Positions 13,530 through 25,192 of a stretch of 64,000 nt of DNA are shown here, piece by piece; position 1 is the stretch's first letter; the number at the start of each line of letters is the position of its first letter. Below the pieces are notes generated by a model. It made no database searches and was not told the DNA's origin. It saw only the letters and a list, made by a program, of their open reading frames with translations. This DNA comes from Parus major (taxonomy: Eukaryota > Chordata > Aves > Passeriformes > Paridae): the NCBI RefSeq assembly GCF_001522545.3, contig NC_031774.1:52649300-52713299 (forward strand). Reading direction: 5' to 3'. The translations under genes were made by a program, and so were the position numbers.

Positions 13530-16125
13530 GAGAAGAAAATGTGAAATTGTTTAATTTTTCCATCATCCAGCTTCCACAGCAGCACGTGTGAATTCAGCAA
13601 AACAATCTGAACTCCAGCCCACTCACAGTGTGCTGCAGGCCTCCCTAGGGGCCCAGGGCAATTCAGCTAGCATTACATTTTTAGATAAGCTTACTCCATT
13701 TAGCACATGCATTTTGATCAGCCTGCGATTACAGACTAGTGACTTGCATGCATATGTACCAGGGCCCTGGTGTTGGTGTTCCTCAGACATGCACTGGTTT
13801 TACGAACATTAATCTGGTGTGTGCACTTCAACTGTATTTCTAGTCCCTTTCTACCTTCATCTTTTTGGCTGCAAAACAGCAGAAATCCCTTTTCTTTGAG
13901 TGAGTAGGCAGAATCATGCTCGTGACATATTTTAAGACTGCTTGGAAGATACAAACTTATTTAAGTGCTTCTGATTTATCTGGTTTTGCTTTATTTGATT
14001 TCTTAAATGTCAGCCACTCTGAACAGTTCTAGGATTTTCCTCCTTTATTTGGGAAGTGTCAGTTGATGAGAAGGCAGCTGATGTGCTGAAAGCATCACTC
14101 CTTTAGGAATTTGGTGTGTGAAGTGTTTAGCTGGGAAGAAAGCCCTGTGACAGTTAGCCTTTTGTTTTTGTTTTCTTTTGCTCCCCCCCTCCCTGAAGAG
14201 CTTTAGTTTTGTCCTGCTGGTTTAATGGTTAGAGAATGCTGCAGCTCTGTTCAGCTGTGCAGTGCCTTTCAGGTTAGTGAGTGGTATCTGAGGAATGAGA
14301 GGGATCCCATGGGAATAACTGCTTGGCACTTGGTTGGCCTGATGTGACAGGTCCCAGCTCCTGCCAGGAGAGCATCTGATGCAGCAGCTGGGGGTCTGAC
14401 CCCTCCTGGTCCATGGGCATGTGCCTCCCTACCTGTCTGGTGGGTGTGGCTGCCTCCAACACAGCCTGTGCTCCTGGGGAAGGCAGTGCCTGCAGGAGAC
14501 CTTGGCCTAGCTGGAAGGAGCTGTTGGAGCCCCGCTGGCAGGAGGGAACTGGGATACCTGAGCGCATCTTCTGTAGAGGCTGGTCTGGCTGCCTTATGCA
14601 CACAGGGCTTCTTGGTGCAGTGTTTAGGGGGAGGGAGTGAAGGGGTGGAAATGCATTTAGCATGATGAGCTTGTAAATGCCTGGTGGAAAGTGGAAGGCT
14701 GGAGGGGGCTTGAAGCACCTCCCTCTCCTAGACCCCACTAGCTGTGGTACTGGCTCTACGGGAAGGATGGAAACCATCCAGTTGCTGCTTTCCAGAAACA
14801 CTCGAGATCAGTCTTATGGGTATGTATCACCTCTCATGTATCTTGCTTGTTTCAGGTTATGTTGTGATGGCAGTCCTGATCATTATCTCATTTTAATTTT
14901 CAAGAGCATGATGTATGTGGATACACCTACTGCGCTCAGAGATTTCACTGCGAGATTAGAGACGTGTTTAGGAAATTAGTAATGAGAGAAAAACACGTAA
15001 TTAAAAATGATATCAGTTTGGAAGCTCATCCATCTTCAGCCAGCTTGCTGGAAGAGAAAGGACTCTTACACAATACCTAGTGGTGGGAAAATGCATTTGG
15101 CTCTCCACATTTTAAACAGGAAGGAACTATTTAAATGACAGACTTACAATAGTAATTGGGGCATTTACTTTTGAACACTGGATAACGTATTGTAGCTGAA
15201 TAATATTGCGGTAATTCTGTATAAAGTTAAGGCAGCTCTTGTTATATTTGTTTACTTTTAATGATGCCTTCACACAATTTTTTAAAAACTTATTTTGAGC
15301 CTTTCTAAAACAATTGGGTAATTGTACTGAAAACAGCATTCATATTTTGAGGTAGTCATAGTTACATATGCCAAATACTGTCTGTAACATTATGAGGATG
15401 CACACTTAACAATTAATTTGTTTCCTGAGAGGCAATTTTATGTGAAATGTCTTAAATTTAAAATCTGCAGCAGAATTTTAGCTCTTCATCCCTGATGACC
15501 ATTATAAAGTTGCCATATGTCTTAAAATGTGCTCAGTGCAACTGCAGTTTTTCAGACTGAATTTCCTCACATTTTATGATGAAATCCTTAGTTTAGAATA
15601 ATTTTATTCTCTAGTAGGAGAAACACCATTTGGTCATATATGGTTCATTATACAATGTAGTAACTTTTAAGCATTTCAAGCACTACACATGCTTCATTTG
15701 AGTTTGTATGCCATTTTTCATGAACAATTAGCAGTACCTTGTTGTCATTTTTCTCATGAAATGCCCATAAACTCAATTATCTTCCTGTTTGGTCTCACTT
15801 ACAAAGACACAGAAAACCTAAGCAGATGTCAGAGCGATAACCAGGTGTATGTTGTAGTACTTCGCAAACTTTTAATTGCTGTAGGGATGTTTCCTAGTTA
15901 ATGGCTGTGTTTATTAAATGCTCCTATCAGTTGTGCCTTGTTCAGGAGTGTATCTTACATGTGATATGGTTTATCCAGTGACAGGGTTGGAGTAACCTTG
16001 CAGAGGGATGTGCTTTTTCAGTTACATTGTTTGTAGTGTAGTTAGCAAAACTGCTGAGTAGCTCATGGTGTAAGGTCCTGTGTCATCAAGTATTTTGTGA
16101 CCTTTGGGTGGGTGCTCATGGTGAC

Positions 16126-16188
16126 TGTTGACTGTCCACCTCTCCAGAGGTGATGAGTGTTGTTCTCTGGGGGGATGGACAGTAGATG
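16126..16188 (+). repeat. Intronic hairpin: 19-bp imperfect inverted repeat, 15-nt loop
   Basis: The left arm, 16131-16149 (actgtccacctctccagag), can pair with the right arm, 16165-16183 (ctctggggggatggacagt). Sixteen of 19 positions are Watson-Crick pairs, two are G-U pairs if the plus strand is transcribed, and one is A-C. The loop is 15 nt. A few more weak pairs (U-G, U-A, G-U, U-G) extend the stem outward to about 16126 and 16188, giving a folded unit of roughly 60 nt. On the minus strand the two wobble pairs would become A-C mismatches, so the plus-strand (KIF26A-sense) transcript folds better. The size resembles a small pre-miRNA, but expression and conservation are unknown. It could equally be a fortuitous inverted duplication. 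Confidence 0.7.
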
Positions 16189-19100
16189 AGGATGGTGTGG
16201 TCAAAATGACTCACCAAAGGCCAGCAGTTCTTGATGGTGCTTGGAAAAGAGGGCCCTTAGCTGGTGGCCAAGGGATCCTTTGTGTCTCAGAGCTGGAAGT
16301 CAGAAACTGTGGTGGAGAGGGTGGGCAGCTCTTGGCATTCCCTGTTGTGCTTACCCATGGAGAACTGGCCTTCCTGGAGAGATGTGAGGGGAAGCAGTTT
16401 TCTTTTACAGCCTCTTTGGGGTCTGTGCTGTTGTGCATAAATGGGGAGATACAGATATGGACGGAGGATATCTCCAGTTGCTCTGTTCACTGCCAGGAAG
16501 CAATGGCTGCACAGGAAAAGGAGACCCTTGATCCATGACTCTGTGCAGTCCTGCAGATTTGTACCCAGACCAGGCCAGAGTGCCAGGATTGGTTCTGAGA
16601 TGTATTATGTATTGATGAAACAAAAAGACAGTTCATCTTTTCCCAGGAATTAAATTATTGCTACCTGGATGAAAGGACCCAACATCTGGCTCTTGGGTTT
16701 CATGTATTTTATCATGTAGATGTAACTGTTTGCTTTGTTTTTGCAGTAACGTTAACCTACTAATGTATGAAGCTGTTTCAGGTCAGTGAAAAACTGCATA
16801 TAAATCTTTATTACATGTACTTCATTGTCTTCAACTCTTTATAAGATATAATTAGCTCCCAGTAATCATACTGCAGTGCTGTTTCTGTGATTACCCTGGT
16901 CATTAGTGTGCAGTGAAATCCTGTTTTATAGACTGGAGCTAATGTTAACTTGATTGGAATAAAGGACAAACATCAGCCTGTGGTATTGGCCAGGTAATTT
17001 TCTCACCTTTCTGCTGCCCAGTCCCATTGCCTCCTGCAGTTCTGATTCAAAAGCGGTGGTCTTCAAAATGTGGTGCTTTGGGTTGAAGTGGGGCCACTTT
17101 CAGCAGTGGTGTCTGTGATGGGAGGGAAGAGGAGGATTGTGGCAGGTCTTCAAGGATGGTAACTTGGCAAAGCGCTAGTGCCTAGAAATGTTTTGATCCT
17201 ATTGTAATGAATAGCTGCTAGTTCCTGTTGTTGTTTCTGTTTTGATTGAGTGCCCAGCTGGTGTGTGGTGCAGATAGGATGCTGGGGCAGGGAAAGGAAG
17301 TAACTGTCAAAAGTGCATCTCCCTCAGGAAAGCAAGAATGTGGAGGCATGGTAGAATTGGGGTTTAAATAGCACTTATTTTTCCTTGGTTTTCGTAGTGC
17401 ACTGACCATATGCAATTTTCCACATGCTGGGTAATGGAAAATTGGCCCCAGAGGAAGTCTCTTTGTAAGTCAAGTTTGGGATTATAAAATCAATCACTCT
17501 TGGGTCACTAATTGATGTGGAAGATAGGAATTTCCTATACAGCATGATAAGTTCATTGGTTTCTGGCAGGGCGTGTACAGTGCACTGTTTAGCCAACGAT
17601 ACTCTTTCCTGATTCTGTTGTTAACTCAGGAAAAGCATCAGGTCATTTACAGCTACACCCAAATTGTGGGTTTGTTTCTGAGTAGCAAGGGGAGGGTGGA
17701 GGGAGTTTCTCATGTAAGACCTACATGTGTTTCGTGAAGTTTGTTTTCATCTCTTTGTGGCATAATAGCAAAGCTTGGCAGCCATGTGGGAATCATGAAG
17801 ATTGATTGCTCTTGGTGTTAAGCATCTCGTATCTCTGAGTTTATATCAACACTACCCTTCTTCCAGCAGCAGCATCTGGCTCATTGGCAAGCTCTGTGGA
17901 CAGTTGTTTTGACTGCTCTGGAGATGCCTCTGGCTGCCATGTGGCTGCTGCCTTGGCCATGCTGCTTTGTTATTCTAGCTGGTCCCATTTTAGTTTGTTT
18001 AGTTTTTGGCTTACCTTTGATTCTGATCAATTGCTCCAGAGACTGTAGTCTTGAATAAATCTTGCCTAACACTCTCATGCAGGGACTTCAATGAGATGCT
18101 GATGTTAATTTATTTCAGTGACTGTTTGCTGATGGAGCTTGGAGCAGTAACATCCCAGCCTGTGCCTTCTGTGCAGGTTTTCCCTGTGAATCACAGCATC
18201 AGGCATGTGGAGTAAAACACACATCTTTGAGCATATCCTGCGTAATGGCTTTCTCTGAGACTGGAGCTGCAAGCATACATCAAATATTAACAGTGCACAG
18301 TCAGTGCCTGGAATGGTGCTGAGAGTCCTGGAATCAGCCACTTGGATTTTCTAAGTTGACCATTGGGAGCAGAGTTTCTGGCTTTGCTGATACAAACTGT
18401 CACAGGAGCAAAGAGTAGTGTGTGTCAGTTCTGGATTTATATCCTCAAATGCTGTCCCCACCTGCTTGTGTTTTTTATTCATATATTGTGTACTTTAAAA
18501 GCATTATATTTTTCAGAAGTACTGTGGGATTGGAAGGTACATGGGCTTAAATAAAAGTGAGTATTTATTAAAATATTGAAGCATCTATTTTCATTAAAGA
18601 AGCCTGTCAGGGTCACTACTTCTTATGGTTGAAATTATCAGAGCTGTGATGTGCAGGAGGTGGGACAAGGTACTTATCTTCACTGCCTTTTACCTCTGAC
18701 GATCTCTAGAACTGCTTCAGTGCTGTCCACAGTGGGGGCTGTTTGACAAGCTGTCAGATTTTATAAGGATGTTAGCAAGGCAAGATTACACAACTGGTTT
18801 TAAATGTGTATTTATATCTGTAATGATAATACTAAGGCAACTTGGGTAGCAGGTTTTATTTTAATGATTCACTGCAAATTTGACACAAATAATGCCAGAA
18901 AACCTTGTTTTAAAACAAATGGGGAAATTTTCACACCAAATGTAACCCAACAACTACAAACATGCATTTCATGGGCGTTTTATGAAATGGAGAGGCAGGT
19001 TGGTGAGAGTTCACTGCTAATTTGAAATTAATAACAGGGATGTTTCAATTTAGACTTGCACTCAGTATGAATGTTGCCATGGATTTCTTTAAGGCCCAGG

Positions 19101-19924
19101 TCTCATTCTGGGGCTATAATTTCTATTCTTAAAAGAACCCTTTCTTCCTCTGTACTTGGCCTTTTCCAACAGGTGATGAGGCAGCTTCTTTTCCAAGGTC
19201 CCAGAACACAAATTAAAATAAAAACATGCTTTTATGTAGTACCTTCAATTGAACAGAAACATAAATGTATCCTATGATGTTAGGCATTGTCTACAGTTGT
19301 GGAATTTCTATAGAGGTAACGTTAGATACAGTAAATGTTTAAGAGCCTTGTTAAGTGTGACTGGTAGGACGAGCTAGTGCCTTTCATCTCTTAGTTGCTG
19401 GTTTTAATAGGATCTGGCTTGAAGGGTTTTGAAAGTTGTTGCCAGGTATTTGATTGCTTCTGTGTCTTGGGAGACAAGGCTTGTTTTGTGTGTGTGTGAA
19501 GAGCCTGAAAGGTTGCAGAGGTATTTTTGCCAATCATCCGTGGGTATGTCTGTGTGTGCATGTGTTACAGGCAGGCATAAGCTCACTTTGCCCATGGGTT
19601 TAATGTGTTTATATCCTGTGCCTTAGCAGAGTTTATAAACCCTATTAACATAGCTTTTGAGTTGCTTTGAGCATGGGCAGAGTGGGTTTATGTCTGCCTG
19701 TGGGCGTAGCCCCACGGATTTATGTTTGTAGAAGACAGACCTTAGGCAAAGGGAGCTCCTCTTTGATTGCAGCAGTCCTCTGGATGGTGAGAGGTTGCAC
19801 ATCTTGCAGGTTTCACAGGACTGCTGCAGGGCTTCCTAACAAGAGGGTTACAGGTGGATATTGATCACCAGACTGTTGTCATTCTGCTCACATGAGTGCG
19901 ATTTGTTGGGCTGGTAAAGGCAGT

Positions 19925-20240
19925 TCTTACCGAGCCCTTCTTCCGAGAGCTGCTCTCAGTCTGTTCTTCCCCAGCCTGGATTGGTACTGGGGCTTGTCCT
20001 GACCCAGGTGCAGCACCAGCACTTGGTCTTGTTAAATCTCATGAGATTCCCATGGAATCAAGCTTGTCCAGCTCTCTTTGGATGACATCCCATCCTTCAG
20101 GCGGGACAACTGCACCACTCAGCTTGGTGTCATCTGCTGAGGCTGCCCTTGGTCGACCGTAACAAAGATGTTAAACAATGCTGGTCCCAGTATGGACCCT
20201 GAGGGACACCACTTGTACCTGGTGTCCATTGAGATGGACA
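19925..20240 (-). mobile_element. CR1 retrotransposon fragment, reverse-transcriptase region (minus strand)
   Basis: Translation of the minus strand shows CR1 ORF2 reverse-transcriptase landmarks. SGVPQG is encoded near 20190-20210. After a frameshift, the catalytic-core-like segment ADDTKLSGAV is encoded near 20110-20145. Beyond it comes EGWDVIQRELDKL. On the plus strand this reads as the familiar CR1 antisense string (ttaaacaatgctggtcccag, cttggtgtcatctgctgagg). The copy is broken by at least one frameshift and an in-frame stop and lacks both ends. It is a dead 5'- and 3'-truncated LINE. Flanks to about 19880 and 20340 may belong to the same insertion but are less clear. Confidence 0.88.
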
Positions 20241-20662
20241 GATAGGAGTAGATGGACTTGCACCTTCTAATTTAAGGATCTCATTTGGATTCCTAAAGCT
20301 GGTCCCTGAAGTTGTAGGGAGCAAAATGTAGCAATTCTATACTTTGTGTCTGTAAAGGAAGATAAAAGTGGGATATAAAATGTAGCATAATTAATGGTAA
20401 AAGAAAGTTTTGTGTGTGGTAATGATTGGCTGTATTTGACAGAAGAATTTTTCAGAGTATATAGAGGGTCACAACTAGGACAAGAGGTATGAAATTAACG
20501 TAGGAATGATGAAAGTTGGAAAACTTGCTGTGAGCAAGATAGTGTAGGTTACTACTAATAATAACTAGCAGTCATCTAAGTAGAGCAGTATTTTAATGTC
20601 TGTGGCACTTGGACTCAAGCAGCAAGTCTGTGCACAGATGTTGCCCATCTTTCCAAAACTAG

Positions 20663-21090
20663 TATCATAGGGCTGGGGAACGATCCTCAGATCTTTAAAA
20701 AAGTAGTCTAGCTTCCTCCACTGGAATGGGGTCATCTATCTCTTGATAACCCCCACAGATGTTTTTCACCTGCTCTTCAGTAATTCTCAAAAGAACAAGA
20801 TTTCTCAACACCATTCTGTAGCAATTGCCAATGCTCACTCACCTTTGATAGTTTTTCTTGAGTTACCTTTGCTTAGAAGTAGAATGATTTCCTCTTTTCC
20901 TTACCCAAGTGGATCTGGAAGCAATTTGTCAGCAGTCTCTTTGTAACCACTTTTTGTACTGCAGGGCTTTCATTACTTTTCCCTCTTCTAAACTAAATAA
21001 ACCAAACTCCTTTAACTTTGTACAACATTCTTGTTTTTTAAACTGCTATTTGTTCTGTAGACACACCTCAAATGGTCTGTCTCCAGCTGT
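20663..21090 (-). mobile_element. Probable ancient CR1-like fragment, 3' part (minus strand)
   Basis: The segment opens with tatcatagggctgggga, close to the antisense 3' end of older amniote CR1 lineages. About 315 bp further on it contains a cttctaaactaaataaacca motif, which resembles the antisense of the CR1 C-terminal coding region. Order and spacing match an antisense CR1 3' section, but the sequence is strongly diverged. I infer an old copy that predates the better-preserved CR1 fragments elsewhere in this intron. The alternative is another LINE or an unrelated sequence; a repeat-library search would decide. Confidence 0.45.
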
Positions 21091-21686
21091 ATTTTATCTG
21101 GCTGGGATCATACTTCACTCTAATGAGATTCCATAGGAGGATCACTTGATTCTTTGGGCAGTGTCCTCCACCTGAAGTTAGCCCTTGGGATCTGCATATT
21201 TATCTTTTCTTTCTAGTGTAAGTTGAGCTAAGCAGAAGGAGATGAATTACTTCTGTGTCCTGGCAGCCTATCTGAAGCTGAGGGACAGCAATGGAACCTT
21301 ACTAATATCCTAGTCCAGAGATACTGAGGACACAGGACCAGCAGGTAGCTGATTGCAGACTTCTGAATTTACTAGCTTAAGCTGTGGTATAAAAAAAGCC
21401 ATCCAAGAATCCACATTAAAGAACTGCTGGATGAACAGCTTGTACAGGGAGGAGGTATCTCATATGTGCCACCTAGTTAGCAAAGGAACTAAAGCAGACT
21501 CTTCAGGCAGAGTGTGGCCAGTTTATGGTTGAGGAGTTACAGCTCTTCATCATTCCTAGGCTATTCATCCCTGTTAGGTTCTTTTTCCCTTGATTAAGTC
21601 CAGGGAACGAGAAAAAATTAAAACTCAACTCCACTACAGCGCTCCCTAAATTCAGATGTAAACCCAAAATTTTTCAGCCAACAAGA

Positions 21687-21702
21687 TTTTTTTTTTTTTT
21701 TT
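21687..21702. repeat. Poly-T tract (16 T)
   Basis: A T homopolymer in intronic sequence. It is not visibly linked to a mobile-element body. Confidence 0.85.
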
Positions 21703-23376
21703 GTGAAGCAGTCAAACTGAGGCAGTGGAACTTAATTAAGATGAAGAATAAGTGAAATCCACTTTTGTAATAATAAAAGCTGCATGGTGTGCTAACTGTG
21801 CACTGTATGCAGTAATTTGTAGCTTGCAAGGGAGTGCACAATGGGCAGCCTTTTGGTTGTGAAGGCTAAATCGTTTCTGTATGGTCTTCAAGTATTCATT
21901 TACCAAATAATTGATAAAATGAGCGAGTGAATGAGACACTAAGAGAGTGTGATCCAATGCCAAGTGCTGGTTTCCATAGTTGATTTTAAATCTACATTAT
22001 GCTAATGATGTTCATTTTGAAAATGTGTCCACTCCCTAACTTCTGCCGCTGAGCGTTCTGTTAATTGGATTCAGATGGTTGGACTGAAACAGTGGTAGTG
22101 TTCATATACAGAGGAGTGTTCCAAGCACCTTTTTTTTTCCTATGCAGTCTTTCTAGGCTGGAGTTGCTTTCACTGTGGCTGGTGTCCAGCTGTTCTTGAG
22201 CTCCCTCATCAAAGGTCTCTCTGATACAAATGGGCACGGTTCTACTGGGACAAATGAAGTTATGATCACTTAAACATGAAGATCTCATCATGGGTGTGAC
22301 TCCTCGCCCAGTCCATTGGGCTGGCTGGGCTGGGTTGCTGGTCAGAGTTCATCAGTGAGGGAGTCCATTCCACCAGGCTCACACTGCAATTTGTAATTCT
22401 GGAAACATAGGCTGTCAACTGAGTTCTAATAGCAGGAACAGCCTTTTGTTTCCCATAAAATGATATTAAGAGTTGGTGTTTCTGAGGCATTTTGACAAGG
22501 CAGCATGTTTCTGTGTAGTGGTGCTGTGCTCTGATTTTCATGCCTATGCTGGAATTGAGCTATTCTCTTATCTGGGCAGCCTCACTGAACTCAAGCTGTA
22601 TGTGGAGTTGGTGGCATTCAATGTGCTGGCATTGGACAGCGTTGTTTTCCCAAGTAGCTGTTCTAACCTGTGAGTGCTTGGCTTGCTTTGAAGAGGAAAG
22701 AAAAATTGTGACATTTTATGCAGTTGTGACTCTAATGGGCAGAGTTTTTATAATCTGATTTACTGTGCTCATGGGCTAACCAGAACTTATTCCCTGATTT
22801 CAAAGAAAAAATAATTAGGGATGAAAAGCTCTTTATCTTTTAAACAAGTGTCTAATTTCTGTAAGAGGTTTTTTTGCCTGAATTTCTGAAAGTCAGCTTC
22901 ATCCAAGTGGCTATTTCTGAAAGTAGTATCAAAGGCTTTTCAGACACTGACTATTGTGTGGTGCAACTATGGGTACTTGCTGCTGTTCCAAGTTATAATA
23001 CTTTTCTGAAGGTTTATAAAATGAATAAGAGCGAAATTAAAAAAGACACAACGTGTGTTGGAAGATGGTGTTTTCACATGAACAAAATCAGTACTGAATT
23101 TACATTATGAAGTTATAGTAAGCCTCAAACACAAGAGGGAAAATTAAAAGATTACTTAAAACCAACAATAAACATGCAAATTAAAAGTCATAAATTTTAA
23201 ATGAAGGCATACACTATTAAAAATAAGCATAAAATTGCATACTAGTTTGGATGCGTAGTTTATAGAACACACCAAATGTTAAAATTGGATGAAATTAAGA
23301 AAAACATTTTCCAAAGGCAAGTAAAATATCTGTTTAATTAGACTGTACAGAAAGAAGATTAAAAGTAATATTTTGT

Positions 23377-23396
23377 GAAACAGTAATTACTGTTTC
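23377..23396. repeat. Perfect 20-bp palindrome centred on TAATTA
   Basis: The sequence gaaacagtaattactgtttc is its own reverse complement over all 20 bases. Two further bases on each side also match after one mismatch (tg and ca). The centre is TAATTA, the core of many homeodomain binding sites. The flank, about 23100-23400, is exceptionally A+T-rich and short of G. A palindrome of this length is expected well under once in a window of this size, so it may be a dimeric transcription-factor site. No direct evidence of regulatory activity exists here. Confidence 0.9.
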
Positions 23397-24007
23397 TCAG
23401 AAGTAGTCAGGTTCCTGTGTGTTGATCTAAATTTACCGGTGATAGCAGATCTCTTTGGGGTCTTTTGTTTTGTTTGTGTCTTTTAATTAATTTAAATGGC
23501 AACCACTACCTTTATTTTGTTTTCTTTGCGCTGAGCACACTGCATGGCTGTTTGCTCCAGTACTCTGCCATCTCATGAAAGCAAATCTGGGAGATCAGCT
23601 CATCCCCTCTGGTTCTGAGAGGTTAAAAGCCAACTCATTGCAGGGGACTATACAGCAAGATAACAGGAAAGGCAGCTGAAGCCATTGGGAGGTGGGCTGA
23701 GGTGCTGATGGGAGCCTGAGATGTAAATAAACCAGATTGCTCTCATTTCCTCCTTCCACTGTATTATGCATTCCAATAGCACTATTCATCTTTATGACAG
23801 ACACCTATTGCTTTAACTTTACTGCAGGCCACTGAAGTACATTAAAGTGGGCAGGAAATGGAAATAAATAGAGTTCAGTGGAGCTGCCGAATAACTAAAC
23901 ACGGCGCAGTCATTTTTAGTGCGGGGTCATGTGGTTTTGAGCAGATTTATCATACTGCTTGGCTTTTGTTAGAAAGATGGGCACTGTTTAAAAGAGATAC
24001 TGTGTAA

Positions 24008-24057
24008 TTTTTTTTTTTATAAGTAAGAAAATGTGCTTGGATTTTTTTTTTTTTTTT
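24008..24057. repeat. Two poly-T tracts (11 T and 16 T)
   Basis: Runs of T at 24008-24018 and 24042-24057 are separated by a short A-rich stretch. They are simple sequence with no attached element recognised. Confidence 0.85.
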
Positions 24058-24705
24058 CCAACTCTTTGGGATGCCAGAGATGAAAAGAAATTGGGTTGAG
24101 TCTCAGCTGGGTAGAGTCAGGGGGATATGTCTGTGTGTATTACCTCAGGTTGTGGCTGGAAACAGAATAATGGAATTGGAGATTTGAAGAAATCCTGGTA
24201 GGAGATAGAATGGGAGAAGGGCCACAGTCCTTTGGCTTAAATTAACCTTCCACCTAAAGGTAGTGAGACATTAGTGTAAAGAGGCCGAATGGAACTCAGC
24301 CTTAAAAATGTATCTACTTTTTTCTTAATGCCTGCACATTTTGCTCACTTTGGAAATGTGGGTTGCTCTCCTGCTTGTTCAGAGGAATGTTTTCAAGGAC
24401 AGTGAAGTTACACTGCAAATTCCAGATACCCTTAACCCGCAGGAGATGGGACTTCAGGTGAATTCTGTTTTTGTGAAAGCTTCATGTGTTTGTTTTTCCT
24501 TGATTGTTTATATTCTGATAAGATGAGGTCAGTGACTGAATGAATTCACAACATGGGTTACTTGAAGACTTAAAGCTCATATTTTCAATCCCTTGAGATT
24601 AGTCAGATAGCTGGAAACTTTTCTTAAAAAATAATTATTAACACTGTTTTTTCCCCCCTTGATTACATTGAACATGCTCTGGATTTGCTGAATATAGTGC
24701 TTGCA

Positions 24706-24744
24706 TTTTTTTTTTTTTCCTTGCTTTTTTTTTTTTCTTTTTTT
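24706..24744. repeat. Interrupted poly-T/pyrimidine tract
   Basis: Thirteen T, then ccttgc, then twelve T, a C and seven T. This forms a near-continuous pyrimidine run of about 39 bases on the plus strand. It could resemble a polypyrimidine tract, but no credible exon follows it. Confidence 0.85.
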
Positions 24745-25164
24745 ACACAATGACTGCTATATAGTTGAAAGCAGGCATCAGCCTTCAAGGCATTTGTCAA
24801 TGTAGAAGATATTAGGGGATATTTCACAATGTCATGTAAGATAAAAACTAATTTGTAAGCAGTGTGGCAGAGATCTGGAAGGACAATTAAGACAAAAAAT
24901 CGTTAGCATTGATTCTTTTGCACTGGGATAGTACATTCTTTTCTCCAAAAGCATCCTTTTAAAATGTTGTTCACCTCAGTTTGTATTTAATTATATATTT
25001 CAGTGTGACATTCAATGACTCCTCTTTCTCTTAAATTATATTTGTATCAAGACTTTAATTTCATTGAATGCCAAATACTTCTTCTGATACACTCGCACTG
25101 CAGAAACCAGTGCCAGGCAAAATTGTGGGTAATTACTGAGGATGGTTGTTGGCAATTTGACTTT

Positions 25165-25192
25165 TCATCATTTGTTCGTCATCGTTTGTTCG
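25165..25192. repeat. Tandem duplication of a 14-mer
   Basis: tcatcatttgttcg (25165-25178) is followed directly by tcatcgtttgttcg (25179-25192), with one mismatch. It looks like a small local duplication with no evident role. Confidence 0.85.

Noticed and set aside
14274..14801. Overlapping 175- and 149-codon minus-strand open frames
   Set aside because: Both overlap in different frames in a G+C-rich stretch, which points to composition and not to coding; no domain recognised.
16150..16156. gtgatga resembling a box C/D snoRNA C box in the hairpin loop
   Set aside because: No CTGA D box lies at a suitable distance downstream and no terminal stem brings such boxes together.
17413..17444. Inverted repeat caattttcca/tggaaaattg with a 12-nt spacer
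   Set aside because: A 10-bp stem with a flexible loop is expected about once by chance in 64 kb, and it does not extend further.
24706..24744. T-rich tract as a polypyrimidine tract for a hidden exon
   Set aside because: No AG followed by an in-phase open segment with a donor site; nearby frames show no KIF26A similarity.
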